DNA of 64,000 nt from Kineococcus rhizosphaerae (GTDB taxonomy: Bacteria; Actinomycetota; Actinomycetes; Actinomycetales; Kineococcaceae). This document shows, one piece after another, positions 26,835 through 35,053 of the stretch. The stretch lies in the NCBI RefSeq assembly GCF_003002055.1, contig NZ_PVZF01000004.1, forward strand, positions 248,001 through 312,000, read 5' to 3'. Made by a program: the position numbers and the translations under genes. The notes under the pieces were generated by a model that saw nothing but the letters and a program-made list of their open reading frames with translations, had not been told where the DNA came from and did no database searches. Each line of letters begins with the position of its first letter. Position 1 is the stretch's first letter.

Positions 26835-29504
26835 GTGACCGCTGCGCGCACCGACACCCCCCGCCCGCGACGCCGCGCGCCCGGCCGCAGCCGCCCCCTG
26901 CAGAACACGCTCCTGGCCCTCGTCCTCGTCCCCGTCGTCGGGCTCGGCGCCACGGCCGGGCTCGGCGTCGTGGACCGGCTCGCCCGCGCCCGCGGCGCCG
27001 AGACGGCCCTGGCCGAGGTCCGGGCCGCCGTCGCCCTCGGCGACGTCCGCAGCGCCGTCGGCCAGGAGGTCGTCCCCGCCCTCGGCGCGGCCTCCCTGTC
27101 CCGGCCCGACGGCCGGGACCCCGTCGCCGGGTCCGACCTGCTCGCCGAGCTGCGCGGCACGACGGCGCTGGGTGACAGCGAACGGGTCACCGACCGAGCC
27201 GTGCTCGCCGCCCGCACCGACGCGGGCGCCGACCTGGACGGCTTCCCGGCCCGCCTGACCCAGGCCCGCACGCTGACGGGCACGGACGCCGACACGGGGC
27301 TGGCGCTGTACGGCGACCTGCTCGACGAGCTGACCACGGCCGTCAACGCGCACCTGCGCGCCGCGCGCCGGCTCGGCCTGGAAGGCGACCTGGCCACCGC
27401 GCTCACCGACCTGCAGCGCGTCTCGCGGGCCGGGGCGCTGGCCAGCCAGGAGACCACCTCCTACCTGAGCGCGGTCCTGCCCGCGCAGACGGGGCGGCGC
27501 GACGACTTCCTGCGCACCTGGGGCGGCTACCAGCAGGCCTCGACCGACGTCCTGACGAGCACGACCCCGGGGGTGGCGGCGGCCTGGTCCGAGGCCACCG
27601 GCTCGGCCGCGGTCCGGCGGCTGGACCAGGTCCTGGGCCACGCCGCCCTGACCGGCGCGCCGCCGTCGGCGGCGGACCTGTCGACCGTCGGGCAGGGCGC
27701 GGCGGCCCGCGACCAGGCCCTCAGCGACGTCCTGGCCGACGCGGCCGGGGTCGTCGTCGAGCTGGCCCAGCAGCAGGCGGACCGGGACCGGGCCGACCTG
27801 GACCGGCTGCTCGTGCTCAGCGGTGCGCTCGTCGCGGCGACCCTGGCGGGGACGCTGCTCGTGCGGCGCGAGATCGCCCGGCCGCTGAACCGGCTCGCGG
27901 CGCAGTCGCGCGCGGTCGCCGCCGGCGAGCTCGTCGACGTCGACGAGCTGGGTCCGACGGAGGTCCGCGTCGTCGCGCAGGGCCTGTCCGCGGCCGTCGA
28001 CAGCCTGCGCCGCGTCCGGGCGCAGGCCGACGCGATCGCCGCGGGCGACCTGGACTGCGAGGTCGTGCGCACCGCGGTGCCGGGCCCCCTGGGCGAGGTC
28101 GTGCACGCCTCGGTGACGCAGGTCCTGGCCGCCTTCCACGAGCGCGAGCGCCTGCGGGCCGACCTGGCCCACCAGGCGGCGCACGACGCGCTGACGGAAC
28201 TGCCCAACCGGGCCGAGACCCTCGTCCTGACCGGCCGGGCCCTGCACCGCGCCGCGCGGCAGTTCGGGCGGGTGGGTCTGCTGTTCGTCGACCTGGACCA
28301 CTTCAAGGCCGTCAACGACAGCTTCGGGCACGCCGCGGGGGACGCGCTGCTGCGCACGGTCGCGACCCGCATGCACGAGACGGTGCGCGGCGGGGACGTC
28401 GTGTGCCGCCTCGGCGGGGACGAGTTCGTCGTCCTCGTCGAGGGCGTGGAGGACGAGAAGGGGCTCGTGGACCTCGCCGAGCGGCTCATCGTCGCCGTCA
28501 GCGCGCCGGTGGCGCTGACGGGTCTGCCGCAGGCCCAGCACGTGCGGGTGGGGGCCAGCGTCGGGGTCGCCGTCAGCACCCCCGGGGCGCTGGACGCCGA
28601 ACGGCTCGTCCGGGACGCCGACGCGGCCGTCTACCGCGCCAAGGCCGCCGGCCGGGGCGTCGTGGAGGTGTTCGACGACGAGCTGCGCGCCGAGCTCGCG
28701 GCCCGCACGGAGCTGGAGCACGCCCTGCGCCACGGGCTGGAGACGGGTGAGCTCGTCCTCTACTACCAGCCCGTCCTGGACCTGGAGACGGGCCGGACCA
28801 AGAGCGTCGAGGCGCTGGTGCGCTGGCAGCGGCCCGGGCACGGGCTGGTGCCGCCGGACGCGTTCATCCCCGTCGCCGAGGCGTCCTCCCTCGTGTGCGA
28901 CCTGGGGCGCTGGGCGCTGGCGGAGGCGACGGCGCAGCTGGTCCGCTGGGACGCCGAGGGCGGCCACCGCGCGGGGCTGGAGGTGGCGGTGAACATCTCG
29001 GGGCGCCACCTGGCGCAGGCGCACCTGCTGGACGACGTCACCGACGCCCTGGCGGACTCCGGGATCGCCCCGTCGCGGCTGACCGTGGAGATCACCGAGA
29101 CCGTCCTGGTCGACGAACCCCTCGCGCTGGAGCACCTGCGCTCGTTGCGCGAGCTGGGGGTGCGGGTCGCGATCGACGACTTCGGGACGGGGTACACCTC
29201 GATCGGGCAGCTGTCGCGGCTGCCCGTCGACGTCCTGAAGATCGACCGCAGCTTCGTGTCCTCGGGCGACGCGGGGCACACCGAGCTCGTGAAGCTGCTC
29301 ATCAGCGCGGCGCACAGCTTCTCCCTCGGGGTCGTCGCCGAGGGGGTCGAGGAGGACACGCAGCTGTCGGCGCTGCTGGCCGCCTCGTGCGACGCCGCGC
29401 AGGGGTACCTGTTCGCCCGGCCCGTCCCGGCCGCCGACCTGCCGGCGGCGGAGGTGCCGGTGGCGGCCGACGCCGTCGCCATCGCCGCCGAGCCCGGGGC
29501 GTGA
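26835..29504 (+). CDS. membrane-bound diguanylate cyclase/phosphodiesterase (GGDEF-EAL)
   Basis: An 889-residue protein. Membrane segments at about 24-46 and 324-342 enclose an extracytoplasmic helical sensor of roughly 280 residues; a HAMP-like linker follows. GGDEF (RLGGDEFVVL, about 526) and EAL (VEALVRW, about 657) domains are both intact, the latter with NISGRHL, TVEITETVL, IDDFGTGYTS and AEGVEE. It can make or break c-di-GMP; net direction cannot be read from sequence. GTG 26835 lacks a strong ribosome site. The EAL-HDOD protein at 30.8 kb is another possible partner. Confidence 0.93.
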   Translation: MTAARTDTPRPRRRAPGRSRPLQNTLLALVLVPVVGLGATAGLGVVDRLARARGAETALAEVRAAVALGDVRSAVGQEVVPALGAASLSRPDGRDPVAGSDLLAELRGTTALGDSERVTDRAVLAARTDAGADLDGFPARLTQARTLTGTDADTGLALYGDLLDELTTAVNAHLRAARRLGLEGDLATALTDLQRVSRAGALASQETTSYLSAVLPAQTGRRDDFLRTWGGYQQASTDVLTSTTPGVAAAWSEATGSAAVRRLDQVLGHAALTGAPPSAADLSTVGQGAAARDQALSDVLADAAGVVVELAQQQADRDRADLDRLLVLSGALVAATLAGTLLVRREIARPLNRLAAQSRAVAAGELVDVDELGPTEVRVVAQGLSAAVDSLRRVRAQADAIAAGDLDCEVVRTAVPGPLGEVVHASVTQVLAAFHERERLRADLAHQAAHDALTELPNRAETLVLTGRALHRAARQFGRVGLLFVDLDHFKAVNDSFGHAAGDALLRTVATRMHETVRGGDVVCRLGGDEFVVLVEGVEDEKGLVDLAERLIVAVSAPVALTGLPQAQHVRVGASVGVAVSTPGALDAERLVRDADAAVYRAKAAGRGVVEVFDDELRAELAARTELEHALRHGLETGELVLYYQPVLDLETGRTKSVEALVRWQRPGHGLVPPDAFIPVAEASSLVCDLGRWALAEATAQLVRWDAEGGHRAGLEVAVNISGRHLAQAHLLDDVTDALADSGIAPSRLTVEITETVLVDEPLALEHLRSLRELGVRVAIDDFGTGYTSIGQLSRLPVDVLKIDRSFVSSGDAGHTELVKLLISAAHSFSLGVVAEGVEEDTQLSALLAASCDAAQGYLFARPVPAADLPAAEVPVAADAVAIAAEPGA

Positions 29505-29516
29505 GGCGCCGCCGGT

Positions 29517-30113
29517 TCAGCGGGCCCGCAGCCGCCGCACCAGGCTGACGACGCCGGAGGCGGCCAACCCGAACGCGACGGCCGCGACCACGCTCACCCA
29601 CGGCCGGTCGCTGACCCCGCGACCGGCCAGCCCCAGCAGCGCGTACGCCAGCGCCCAGCACACCGCGGGCACGACGTTCGCGACGGCGAAGCGCACCACG
29701 GGGTACTCGGTGGCCGCCGCCGCGGCCAGCACGGGGATCCGCGCCCCCGGCAGCAACCGGGACGTCACGAGCGTCCCGACGTCGTGCCGGGACAACCGCT
29801 CCCCCAGCTCGTCGAGGTGGCCGTGCGCCTCCGCGCGCCGCTGCAGCCGGCGGCCGAGCCGCGTGTGCGCCCCGCGCAGCAGCAGCGTGTAGAGCACGAC
29901 GTCGGCCACGTAGGCCGCGGCCGCCCCGACCACGACGACCTCGCCGAGGGAGACCCACGAGCGGTGGTGCCCGAGCGCCGCCATCGCCGAGACGACCGCG
30001 CCCGTGGGCAGGACCGGCAGCAGTGCCCCCAGGACCACGGCGGCGAGCAGCACGCACAGGGCCCAGAGCCAGTTGTCGGCGTGGGCGGTCGGGTTCAGCA
30101 GGTCGGTCAGCAC
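29517..30113 (-). CDS. DedA/VTT-family membrane protein
   Basis: A 198-residue protein with about five hydrophobic stretches and the DedA core: TSRLLPGARIPVLAAAAATE (usually FxRFxPGxR) and an early acidic loop reduced to GALLPVLPTGAV. DedA proteins act as undecaprenyl phosphate or lipid scramblases and affect proton motive force. GTG 30113 is preceded by a GGGGG stretch. It converges with the GGDEF-EAL gene (12-bp gap) and diverges from the W/P-rich gene across 133 bp. Confidence 0.82.
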   Translation of the reverse strand: MLTDLLNPTAHADNWLWALCVLLAAVVLGALLPVLPTGAVVSAMAALGHHRSWVSLGEVVVVGAAAAYVADVVLYTLLLRGAHTRLGRRLQRRAEAHGHLDELGERLSRHDVGTLVTSRLLPGARIPVLAAAAATEYPVVRFAVANVVPAVCWALAYALLGLAGRGVSDRPWVSVVAAVAFGLAASGVVSLVRRLRAR

Positions 30114-30246
30114 GGTGCCCCCAGCTTGTCAGGGGCGGTCGCCGACCGTGAGGGCACCTCACGCGGGGCGCCCGTCCCGCGTCCGTACCGGTGACGTCGG
30201 GGCTTCGGGCGCCGTCCGCCGCGCGCAGCTTCCTACAGTCCGGGAC

Positions 30247-30642
30247 GTGAGGTTCAACCCGCCGCCGAACTGGCCGCACGCGAACTCCGCGTGGATCCCG
30301 CCGGCCGACTGGGCACCCGAACCCGAGTGGGGCCCGGTGCCGGCGGGCTGGCCGCTGCTCGTGGAGGACGAGGCCAGCCGGCGCCGGCGCGCCGGCGCCC
30401 TGCTCCTGGGGGCGCTCGCCGGGTTCGTCGCCGGTGCGCTGGTCGTCGTGGCGCTCGACCTGGTCCGCGTCCTCGTCCTCGGGGCCGGACCGCTGCGCGA
30501 CCTGCAGCACGGCCTCGAGCTCGTCGTCCCCTGGGGCACGGCCGCGGCCGGTGGCGCGCTGAACCTGCGCGCCTGCCGGCGGCGGGCCGCCGAACGCGCG
30601 GCGCGGATCGTCGACCTGGCGCGCGACCGGCTCGGCCGCTGA
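30247..30642 (+). CDS. small Trp/Pro-rich two-pass membrane protein
   Basis: GTG 30247 (VRFNPPPNWPHANSAW) gives 131 residues. The N-terminal 40 residues carry the actinobacterial pattern PPPNWP...WIPPADW...EWGPVPAGWPLL, followed by two hydrophobic segments (about 54-76 and 92-108) and a basic end. The W/P motif is common to otherwise unrelated actinobacterial membrane proteins and may bind proteins or lipids; role unknown. Between DedA and the EAL-HDOD gene. The next 170 bp contain nothing clear. Confidence 0.68.
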   Translation: MRFNPPPNWPHANSAWIPPADWAPEPEWGPVPAGWPLLVEDEASRRRRAGALLLGALAGFVAGALVVVALDLVRVLVLGAGPLRDLQHGLELVVPWGTAAAGGALNLRACRRRAAERAARIVDLARDRLGR

Positions 30643-30812
30643 GGCTCCCGGGCCGGACAGGTGCGTCCCCGGGCGGGGCCCCGGTGGCCGGGCCGCCGAT
30701 CACCCTGATGCCGTAGTCAGGCCGTCGGCCGCGCGTCCGATGCTCCACCGTCGGAGGACGCCGGCGCGCTGAGCGCGGACGCCGCAGCTCCCCGGCGGAG
30801 GAGGAGACGGGC

Positions 30813-32234
30813 ATGTCCGGTCAGCGCGTGGTCGAGGCCGCACCGGTGCGGGGGGGCGGCGCGCACGCCGACGCGGGCGACGGTGCGGGGTCCGCGGTGG
30901 ACGCGGCCTGGGTCGGTCTGCAGGCGATCTGCACCGGTCAGGGCGAGGTGTACGGGTACGAGCTGCTGCACCGCACCGGGGCGGCGAACCGCACCTGGCT
31001 GGTGGGCGAGAACGAGCAGGAACGAGCCACCGCCCAGGTCATCGCGGCCACCTTCGGGGCGTTCGGCACCGAGGAGCTGGCCGCGGGCCGCCGCCTGTTC
31101 CTCAACCTGACGCGCTCGTTCGTCACCGGGCAGCTGCCGTTGCCCTTCTCCCCCGAGGGGGTGGTGCTGGAGCTGCTGGAGACCGTCGACGTCGACCGCC
31201 GGGTGCTGCAGGGGCTGGAGGCGCTGAAGCAGCGCGGGTTCGCCCTGGCCCTCGACGACTTCGACGGCGAGGAGTGGCGGATCCCCGCCGTGGCCCTGGT
31301 CGACTACGTCAAGATCGACGTGCAGGTCAGCGGGGACCGCCTGCCGGAGGTCGTCGCCCTGGTCCGGCGGGTGAACCCGGCCGCTGTCGTGGTCGCCGAG
31401 CGGGTGGAGACGCAGGAGCAGTTCCAGGTGTGCCGCCGGCTGGGCATCGAGCTGTTCCAGGGGTACCTGCTGCACCGTCCCGACGTCCTGGCCCAGCCGG
31501 TGCTCAGCGCCTCGCACCTGACCTGCGTGCGGTTGATCGCGTCGCTGTCGGACCGCGAGGTGGCGCTCAGCCGGGTCGTGGACCTGCTGTCGGCCGACCC
31601 GGGCCTGAGCACGCGGATCCTGAAGACGGTCAGCTCGGCCGCCTACGCCCCGGCCGGGGGCATCACCTCCCTGCACCAGGCGGTGGTGATGCTGGGCCCG
31701 CGCGAGCTGCGTCACTGGGCGGTGCTGGTGCTGCTGGCCGGGCCCGGGTCGGTGCAGGTCCCCGAGCAGACCCTGACGTGGATCTTCGCCCGCGCCGAGG
31801 CGTGCCGGCTGCTGACCCCGACCGACCCCGAGGCGGCCTCCACCGTGGGGCTGCTGTCGGCGGCGGCGCAGGCGCTGCGCTTCGACGTGAGCCGGATCAC
31901 CGAGGGGTGCGCGCTGCAGCCGGCCATCCGGCAGGCGCTGCTGGACGGGGCCGGGCCCCTGGGAGCCGTCCTCGAAGCCGTCCGCCGGCACGAGGGCGCC
32001 CTCCACGAGCGGACCGCCGTCGAGCCCGGGACCTCCCGGCCCGGTGCTGCACGCCCGGCCGGCCTCCGGGGCCCGGCCCTCCCGACGGCCACCGGGACCG
32101 GCTCCGGTGGCGTGCCGGTGCCCGCCTTCCCCGGGGCCCTGCGCCCCGCGGCGGTCTCCGCGGCCTACCTGCGCGCCCACGTCGCGGCAGCGGCGAAGGT
32201 CGCCGCGCTGAACGGCCGGGCCGTCCAGCCGTGA
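30813..32234 (+). CDS. EAL-HDOD signalling protein (YuxH-like)
   Basis: A 473-residue protein from ATG 30813 behind GGAGGAGGAG. The EAL domain (about 35-235) is degenerate: EAL is YELLHR and the metal-binding loop reads LDDFDGEEW, so phosphodiesterase activity is unlikely. An HDOD domain (about 240-400; SADPGLSTRILKTVSSAAY, LGPRELRHWAVLVLL) follows, then a low-complexity Pro/Ala tail. Such proteins bind c-di-GMP or scaffold signalling. A hairpin overlapping its stop (32233-32240 with 32266-32273, 8 bp) may end transcription. Confidence 0.9.
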   Translation: MSGQRVVEAAPVRGGGAHADAGDGAGSAVDAAWVGLQAICTGQGEVYGYELLHRTGAANRTWLVGENEQERATAQVIAATFGAFGTEELAAGRRLFLNLTRSFVTGQLPLPFSPEGVVLELLETVDVDRRVLQGLEALKQRGFALALDDFDGEEWRIPAVALVDYVKIDVQVSGDRLPEVVALVRRVNPAAVVVAERVETQEQFQVCRRLGIELFQGYLLHRPDVLAQPVLSASHLTCVRLIASLSDREVALSRVVDLLSADPGLSTRILKTVSSAAYAPAGGITSLHQAVVMLGPRELRHWAVLVLLAGPGSVQVPEQTLTWIFARAEACRLLTPTDPEAASTVGLLSAAAQALRFDVSRITEGCALQPAIRQALLDGAGPLGAVLEAVRRHEGALHERTAVEPGTSRPGAARPAGLRGPALPTATGTGSGGVPVPAFPGALRPAAVSAAYLRAHVAAAAKVAALNGRAVQP

Positions 32235-32374
32235 CGGTGGCGCAGGGCGCCTCCGGGGCCGGACCCCACCGTCGCGACCTGCACCGGACGGGACGGGCCG
32301 ACCGGTGGGCGCTCGCCGTGACCCATCGGTGGTCGTCCCCGCGGTGGGGGCACGGAACCGGGCCGTGAACGACG

Positions 32375-32420
32375 GAACCGCAGGCCCTCGACCCCTTGCG
32401 GGGCCGCTGACCTGCGGTTC
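32375..32420 (-). terminator. hairpin downstream of tRNA-Thr
   Basis: Perfect 10-bp arms GAACCGCAGG and CCTGCGGTTC, with further pairing in the loop, start 5 bp beyond the tRNA 3' end. Confidence 0.6.
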
Positions 32421-32424
32421 TGCG

Positions 32425-32501
32425 TGGAGCCGCCTCGGGGAATCGAACCCCGGACCTACGCTTTACGAGAGCGTCGCTCTGGCCGACTGAGCTAAGGCGG
32501 C
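32425..32501 (-). tRNA. tRNA-Thr(CGT)
   Basis: Acceptor GCCGCCT pairs with AGGCGGC; D, anticodon (ACGCT/AGCGT) and T arms (with GTTCGATTCC) fold as a full cloverleaf. The anticodon loop CTCGTAA reads CGT, decoding ACG. The 3' CCA is encoded. tRNA-Thr near the tmk-holB region is common in actinobacteria, but here about 8 kb separates them. Confidence 0.96.
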
Positions 32502-32593
32502 ACTTCTGGTGGTGCAGCACCCTCTCGGGTACGGACAGTGAGCCTACAGGACGTCGGGGGGTCCTCTCACCACGGCGGACGGCCGGCAGGTTT

Positions 32594-32646
32594 CGGCACG
32601 TTGACTCCTCGGTCCCGTTCAACGGGACCGGGGAGTCAACGTGCCG
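32594..32646. repeat. 53-bp palindromic element, type A, copy 5, overlapping a gene end
   Basis: 21-bp arms with one wobble-type mismatch and the loop CCGTTCAACGG, which is itself self-complementary, so the stem can extend. The TGA stop of the flavoprotein gene (32636-32638) lies in the right arm. Confidence 0.9.
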
Positions 32647-33595
32647 CCCGCGCCGTCTCCACCGCCGCGCGGGCGTCGGCCAGCACCAGGTCACCGTTGA
32701 TCGCCGCCCCGGCGAGCACCCCGGCGCCGGTCGAGGCGGCGACCATCGCCCCCGGGTCGGCGACGTTCCCCGCCGCCCACACCCCGGGGACGTCCGTGGC
32801 GCCGCCGGTCGAGGTGGGCACGAACTCGCCCATCGCGTTCTGCGCGAGCTGCCCGCCGAGCTGGGCGAACACCTCGGCCCGGGCGCGGAAGAACGGGGTG
32901 ACGACGAGGGCGTGGACCGCGACCTCCTCGGAGCCCACCTCGGAGCCCACCTCGACCCGCAGGTCGCCGTCGGCACCCCCGACGCGACGCACGGTCCCGG
33001 TGCGCACGGTGATCCCGAGGGCCCGGAACTGCTCGGCGGTCTCGGCGGGCACCGTCAGGTCCTGCACGAACAGCGTCACGCGGGGCGTCAGCTGCCGGAA
33101 CAGCAGGGCCTGGTGCAGCGCGGACGGGCGGGACCCGAGGACCCCGACGTGCTGCCCGCGCACCTCCCAGCCGTGGCAGAAGGGGCAGTGCAGGACGCTG
33201 CGACCCCAGGACTCCCGCACGCCGGGGACGTCGGGGAGCTCGTCGAGGAGTCCCGTCGCCAGCAGCAGGCGCCGGGCGCGCACGACCGCGCCGCCGAGGA
33301 GCTCGACCACGAACCCGGCGTCGTCGCGGCGCGCGAGCACGGCCCGGTCGTCGAGGAACCGGACGCCGTACCCCTCGGCCTCGCGACGTCCCGCGGCGAG
33401 CAGGTCCCGCGGCGCGGTCCCCTCACGACCCAGCACGTTGTGGGCGTGGTCGGCCGGGGCGTTGCGGGGTTGACCCGCGTCGACGACGACCACGGACCGC
33501 AGAGAGCGGGCGAGGGCGACCGCCCCGGCCAGCCCCGCCGCCCCTCCCCCGAGGACGCCGACGTCGCACGCGACATCGCGAGGGACGGCGCTCAC
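32636..33595 (-). CDS. thioredoxin-reductase-like FAD/NAD(P) oxidoreductase
   Basis: GTG 33595 (VSAVPRDVACDVGVLGGG) overlaps the methyltransferase stop as GTGA, giving 319 residues. FAD-binding GGGAAGLAGAVALAR, the redox motif CPFCHGWE and the GVWAAGNVADP C-terminal FAD segment are present. This CPxCHGWE type is thioredoxin-reductase-like but usually of unknown physiological partner. A 12-bp duplication (32929-32952) gives EVGSEVGSEE. Its last two codons and stop come from palindromic element copy 5. Confidence 0.88.
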   Translation of the reverse strand: MSAVPRDVACDVGVLGGGAAGLAGAVALARSLRSVVVVDAGQPRNAPADHAHNVLGREGTAPRDLLAAGRREAEGYGVRFLDDRAVLARRDDAGFVVELLGGAVVRARRLLLATGLLDELPDVPGVRESWGRSVLHCPFCHGWEVRGQHVGVLGSRPSALHQALLFRQLTPRVTLFVQDLTVPAETAEQFRALGITVRTGTVRRVGGADGDLRVEVGSEVGSEEVAVHALVVTPFFRARAEVFAQLGGQLAQNAMGEFVPTSTGGATDVPGVWAAGNVADPGAMVAASTGAGVLAGAAINGDLVLADARAAVETARAAR

Positions 33596-34317
33596 CGGGC
33601 GGTCCACACCGCACGGGTGGCCCGGGGGCGCAGGTCGAGCTCGCCGGCCAGCAGGGCGGCGAGCGCGTCGGGGTCGGCGCCGGGCATCTGGGCGTAGCGG
33701 GGCAGCCACAGCCGGGCGTACTCCTCGGCCTGCGCCGAGGCGTCGGCCTCGATCGTGAGGTCCTGCCGCTGCACGGCGAAACCGGCGGCCCGCAGGGCGG
33801 GCGTCCAGTCGGGGTGGTGGTTCCAGCCGGCGGCGAGGGCGGCCTCGCGTCCGCGGGTCTCGGCCGGGGCGTCGGTGAACGCCGGCAGGCCTTCGAGCTC
33901 GACGACGGCGAGGGTGCCGCCGGGGGCCAGGGCCGCGCGGATCCCGGTGAGCAACCGGGCGGGGTCGGCGACGTGGTGCAGCGACGACGCCGCCCAGACG
34001 AGGTCCACGTCCCCGACGTCGGGGAACCCGGCGTCGAGGTCGGCCTCGCGGGTCGCGAACCCCTGGTGGCGCAGGTGGTCGAGCATCCTCGGGTCGCGGT
34101 CGACGGCCAGGAGGTCGGCGTCGGGGAACCGCTCGCGCAGCAGCCGGCTGCCGGCACCCGTCCCGGCGCCCAGGTCGACGACCCGGCGCGGGGCGAGGGG
34201 GCCGAGCGCGTCGAGGACGGCGGACAGCTGCGGCGCGAAGACGAGGGCGTCGAGGTCGAGGACCCGCCGGTGGCCGCCGTGGCGGTGGTCGTGGTCGTGG
34301 TGCTGGTCGTGGCCCAT
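33592..34317 (-). CDS. class I SAM-dependent methyltransferase with His-rich N-terminus
   Basis: A 241-residue protein from ATG 34317. The first 17 residues are MGHDQHHDHDHRHGGHR, a likely metal-binding tail. Motif I is VVDLGAGTGAGSRLL, followed by LLAVDRDPRM, DLVWAASSLHHV and a GGTLAVVELEG strand; substrate unknown. It overlaps the flavoprotein gene and is divergent from an XRE-cupin regulator, so the pair is probably controlled by it. A start at 34353 would overlap the regulator promoter. Confidence 0.87.
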   Translation of the reverse strand: MGHDQHHDHDHRHGGHRRVLDLDALVFAPQLSAVLDALGPLAPRRVVDLGAGTGAGSRLLRERFPDADLLAVDRDPRMLDHLRHQGFATREADLDAGFPDVGDVDLVWAASSLHHVADPARLLTGIRAALAPGGTLAVVELEGLPAFTDAPAETRGREAALAAGWNHHPDWTPALRAAGFAVQRQDLTIEADASAQAEEYARLWLPRYAQMPGADPDALAALLAGELDLRPRATRAVWTAR

Positions 34318-34352
34318 GCGGTCCACGGTAGGTCCCTCGTGCGTCACGGGCA

Positions 34353-34376
34353 TAGACTCTTGCGCGTGGAGCAAGA
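34353..34376 (+). promoter_or_regulatory. -10 (TAGACT) and inverted repeat over the XRE-cupin start
   Basis: TAGACT (34353-34358) is 7 nt before GTG 34366, consistent with a leaderless mRNA. TCTTGC-N7-GCAAGA (34358-34376) is a perfect inverted repeat covering the -10 edge and start codon, suiting autorepression and control of the divergent methyltransferase. Confidence 0.5.
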
Positions 34377-34926
34377 TGTCGACACCCTCATCCGCCGACG
34401 GATCCGGGGCTTGCGGCTGGCCCGGGGCTGGTCCCTGGACAACCTCGCGGCCCGCTGCTTCCTCAGCCCGTCGACGCTGAGCAGGCTGGAGACCGGCGGC
34501 CGGCGCATCGCACTGGACCAGCTCGTCCCCATCGCCCGCGCCCTCGACACCACCCTCGACGACCTCGTGGCGACCGCCGAGGACGAGGACGTCCTCCTGC
34601 GCCCCGAACCCGGGCACCGTCCCGGCGTCACGACCTGGCTGCTCTCGCGCGAACGCGCCGTCGCCGGGCAGACGGTGGCGAAGATGCGCTTCGGCGGAGC
34701 CCTCTCGGACGAACCGGCGGTGCACCCCGGCCGCGAGTGGTTCACCGTGCTGTCCGGCCGCGCGCGTCTCGAACTCGGCGACCGCGTCGTCGACGTCGAA
34801 CCGGGCCAGGCCGCGGAGTTCTCCACGATGGTCCCGCACCGCCTCAGCGCCGCGCCCGGGACGGGAGAGGTGGAGATCCTGTCGATCTTCGACCGCGACG
34901 GCGAACGCGCCCACCTGCACGGCTGA
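34366..34926 (+). CDS. XRE-cupin transcriptional regulator
   Basis: A 186-residue protein: an XRE helix-turn-helix (about 5-62; GLRLARGWSLDNLAARCF and STLSRLETGGRRI) and a C-terminal cupin (about 105-178; HPGREWFTVLSGRARLELG and VPHRLSA). The cupin carries some metal-ligand type His and Glu, so a ligand or metal signal is plausible. GTG 34366 is used because of promoter spacing. Divergent from the methyltransferase-flavoprotein pair. Confidence 0.9.
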   Translation: MEQDVDTLIRRRIRGLRLARGWSLDNLAARCFLSPSTLSRLETGGRRIALDQLVPIARALDTTLDDLVATAEDEDVLLRPEPGHRPGVTTWLLSRERAVAGQTVAKMRFGGALSDEPAVHPGREWFTVLSGRARLELGDRVVDVEPGQAAEFSTMVPHRLSAAPGTGEVEILSIFDRDGERAHLHG

Positions 34927-35053
34927 CCCGTCCCGGACCCCGACGGCACGGCCTGCGGACCTCCAGGGGGAACTGCTCCGCCCGGGGGGTGTCGTCCCTG
35001 CAGACGGGTGACACGGCAGAAGGTTCTCGCCGGCACGGACCGACGAGGACTGC

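Noticed and set aside
32233-32273. Strong terminator overlapping the EAL-HDOD stop
   Set aside because: Only an 8-bp stem with a 25-nt loop; noted in the gene entry rather than called.
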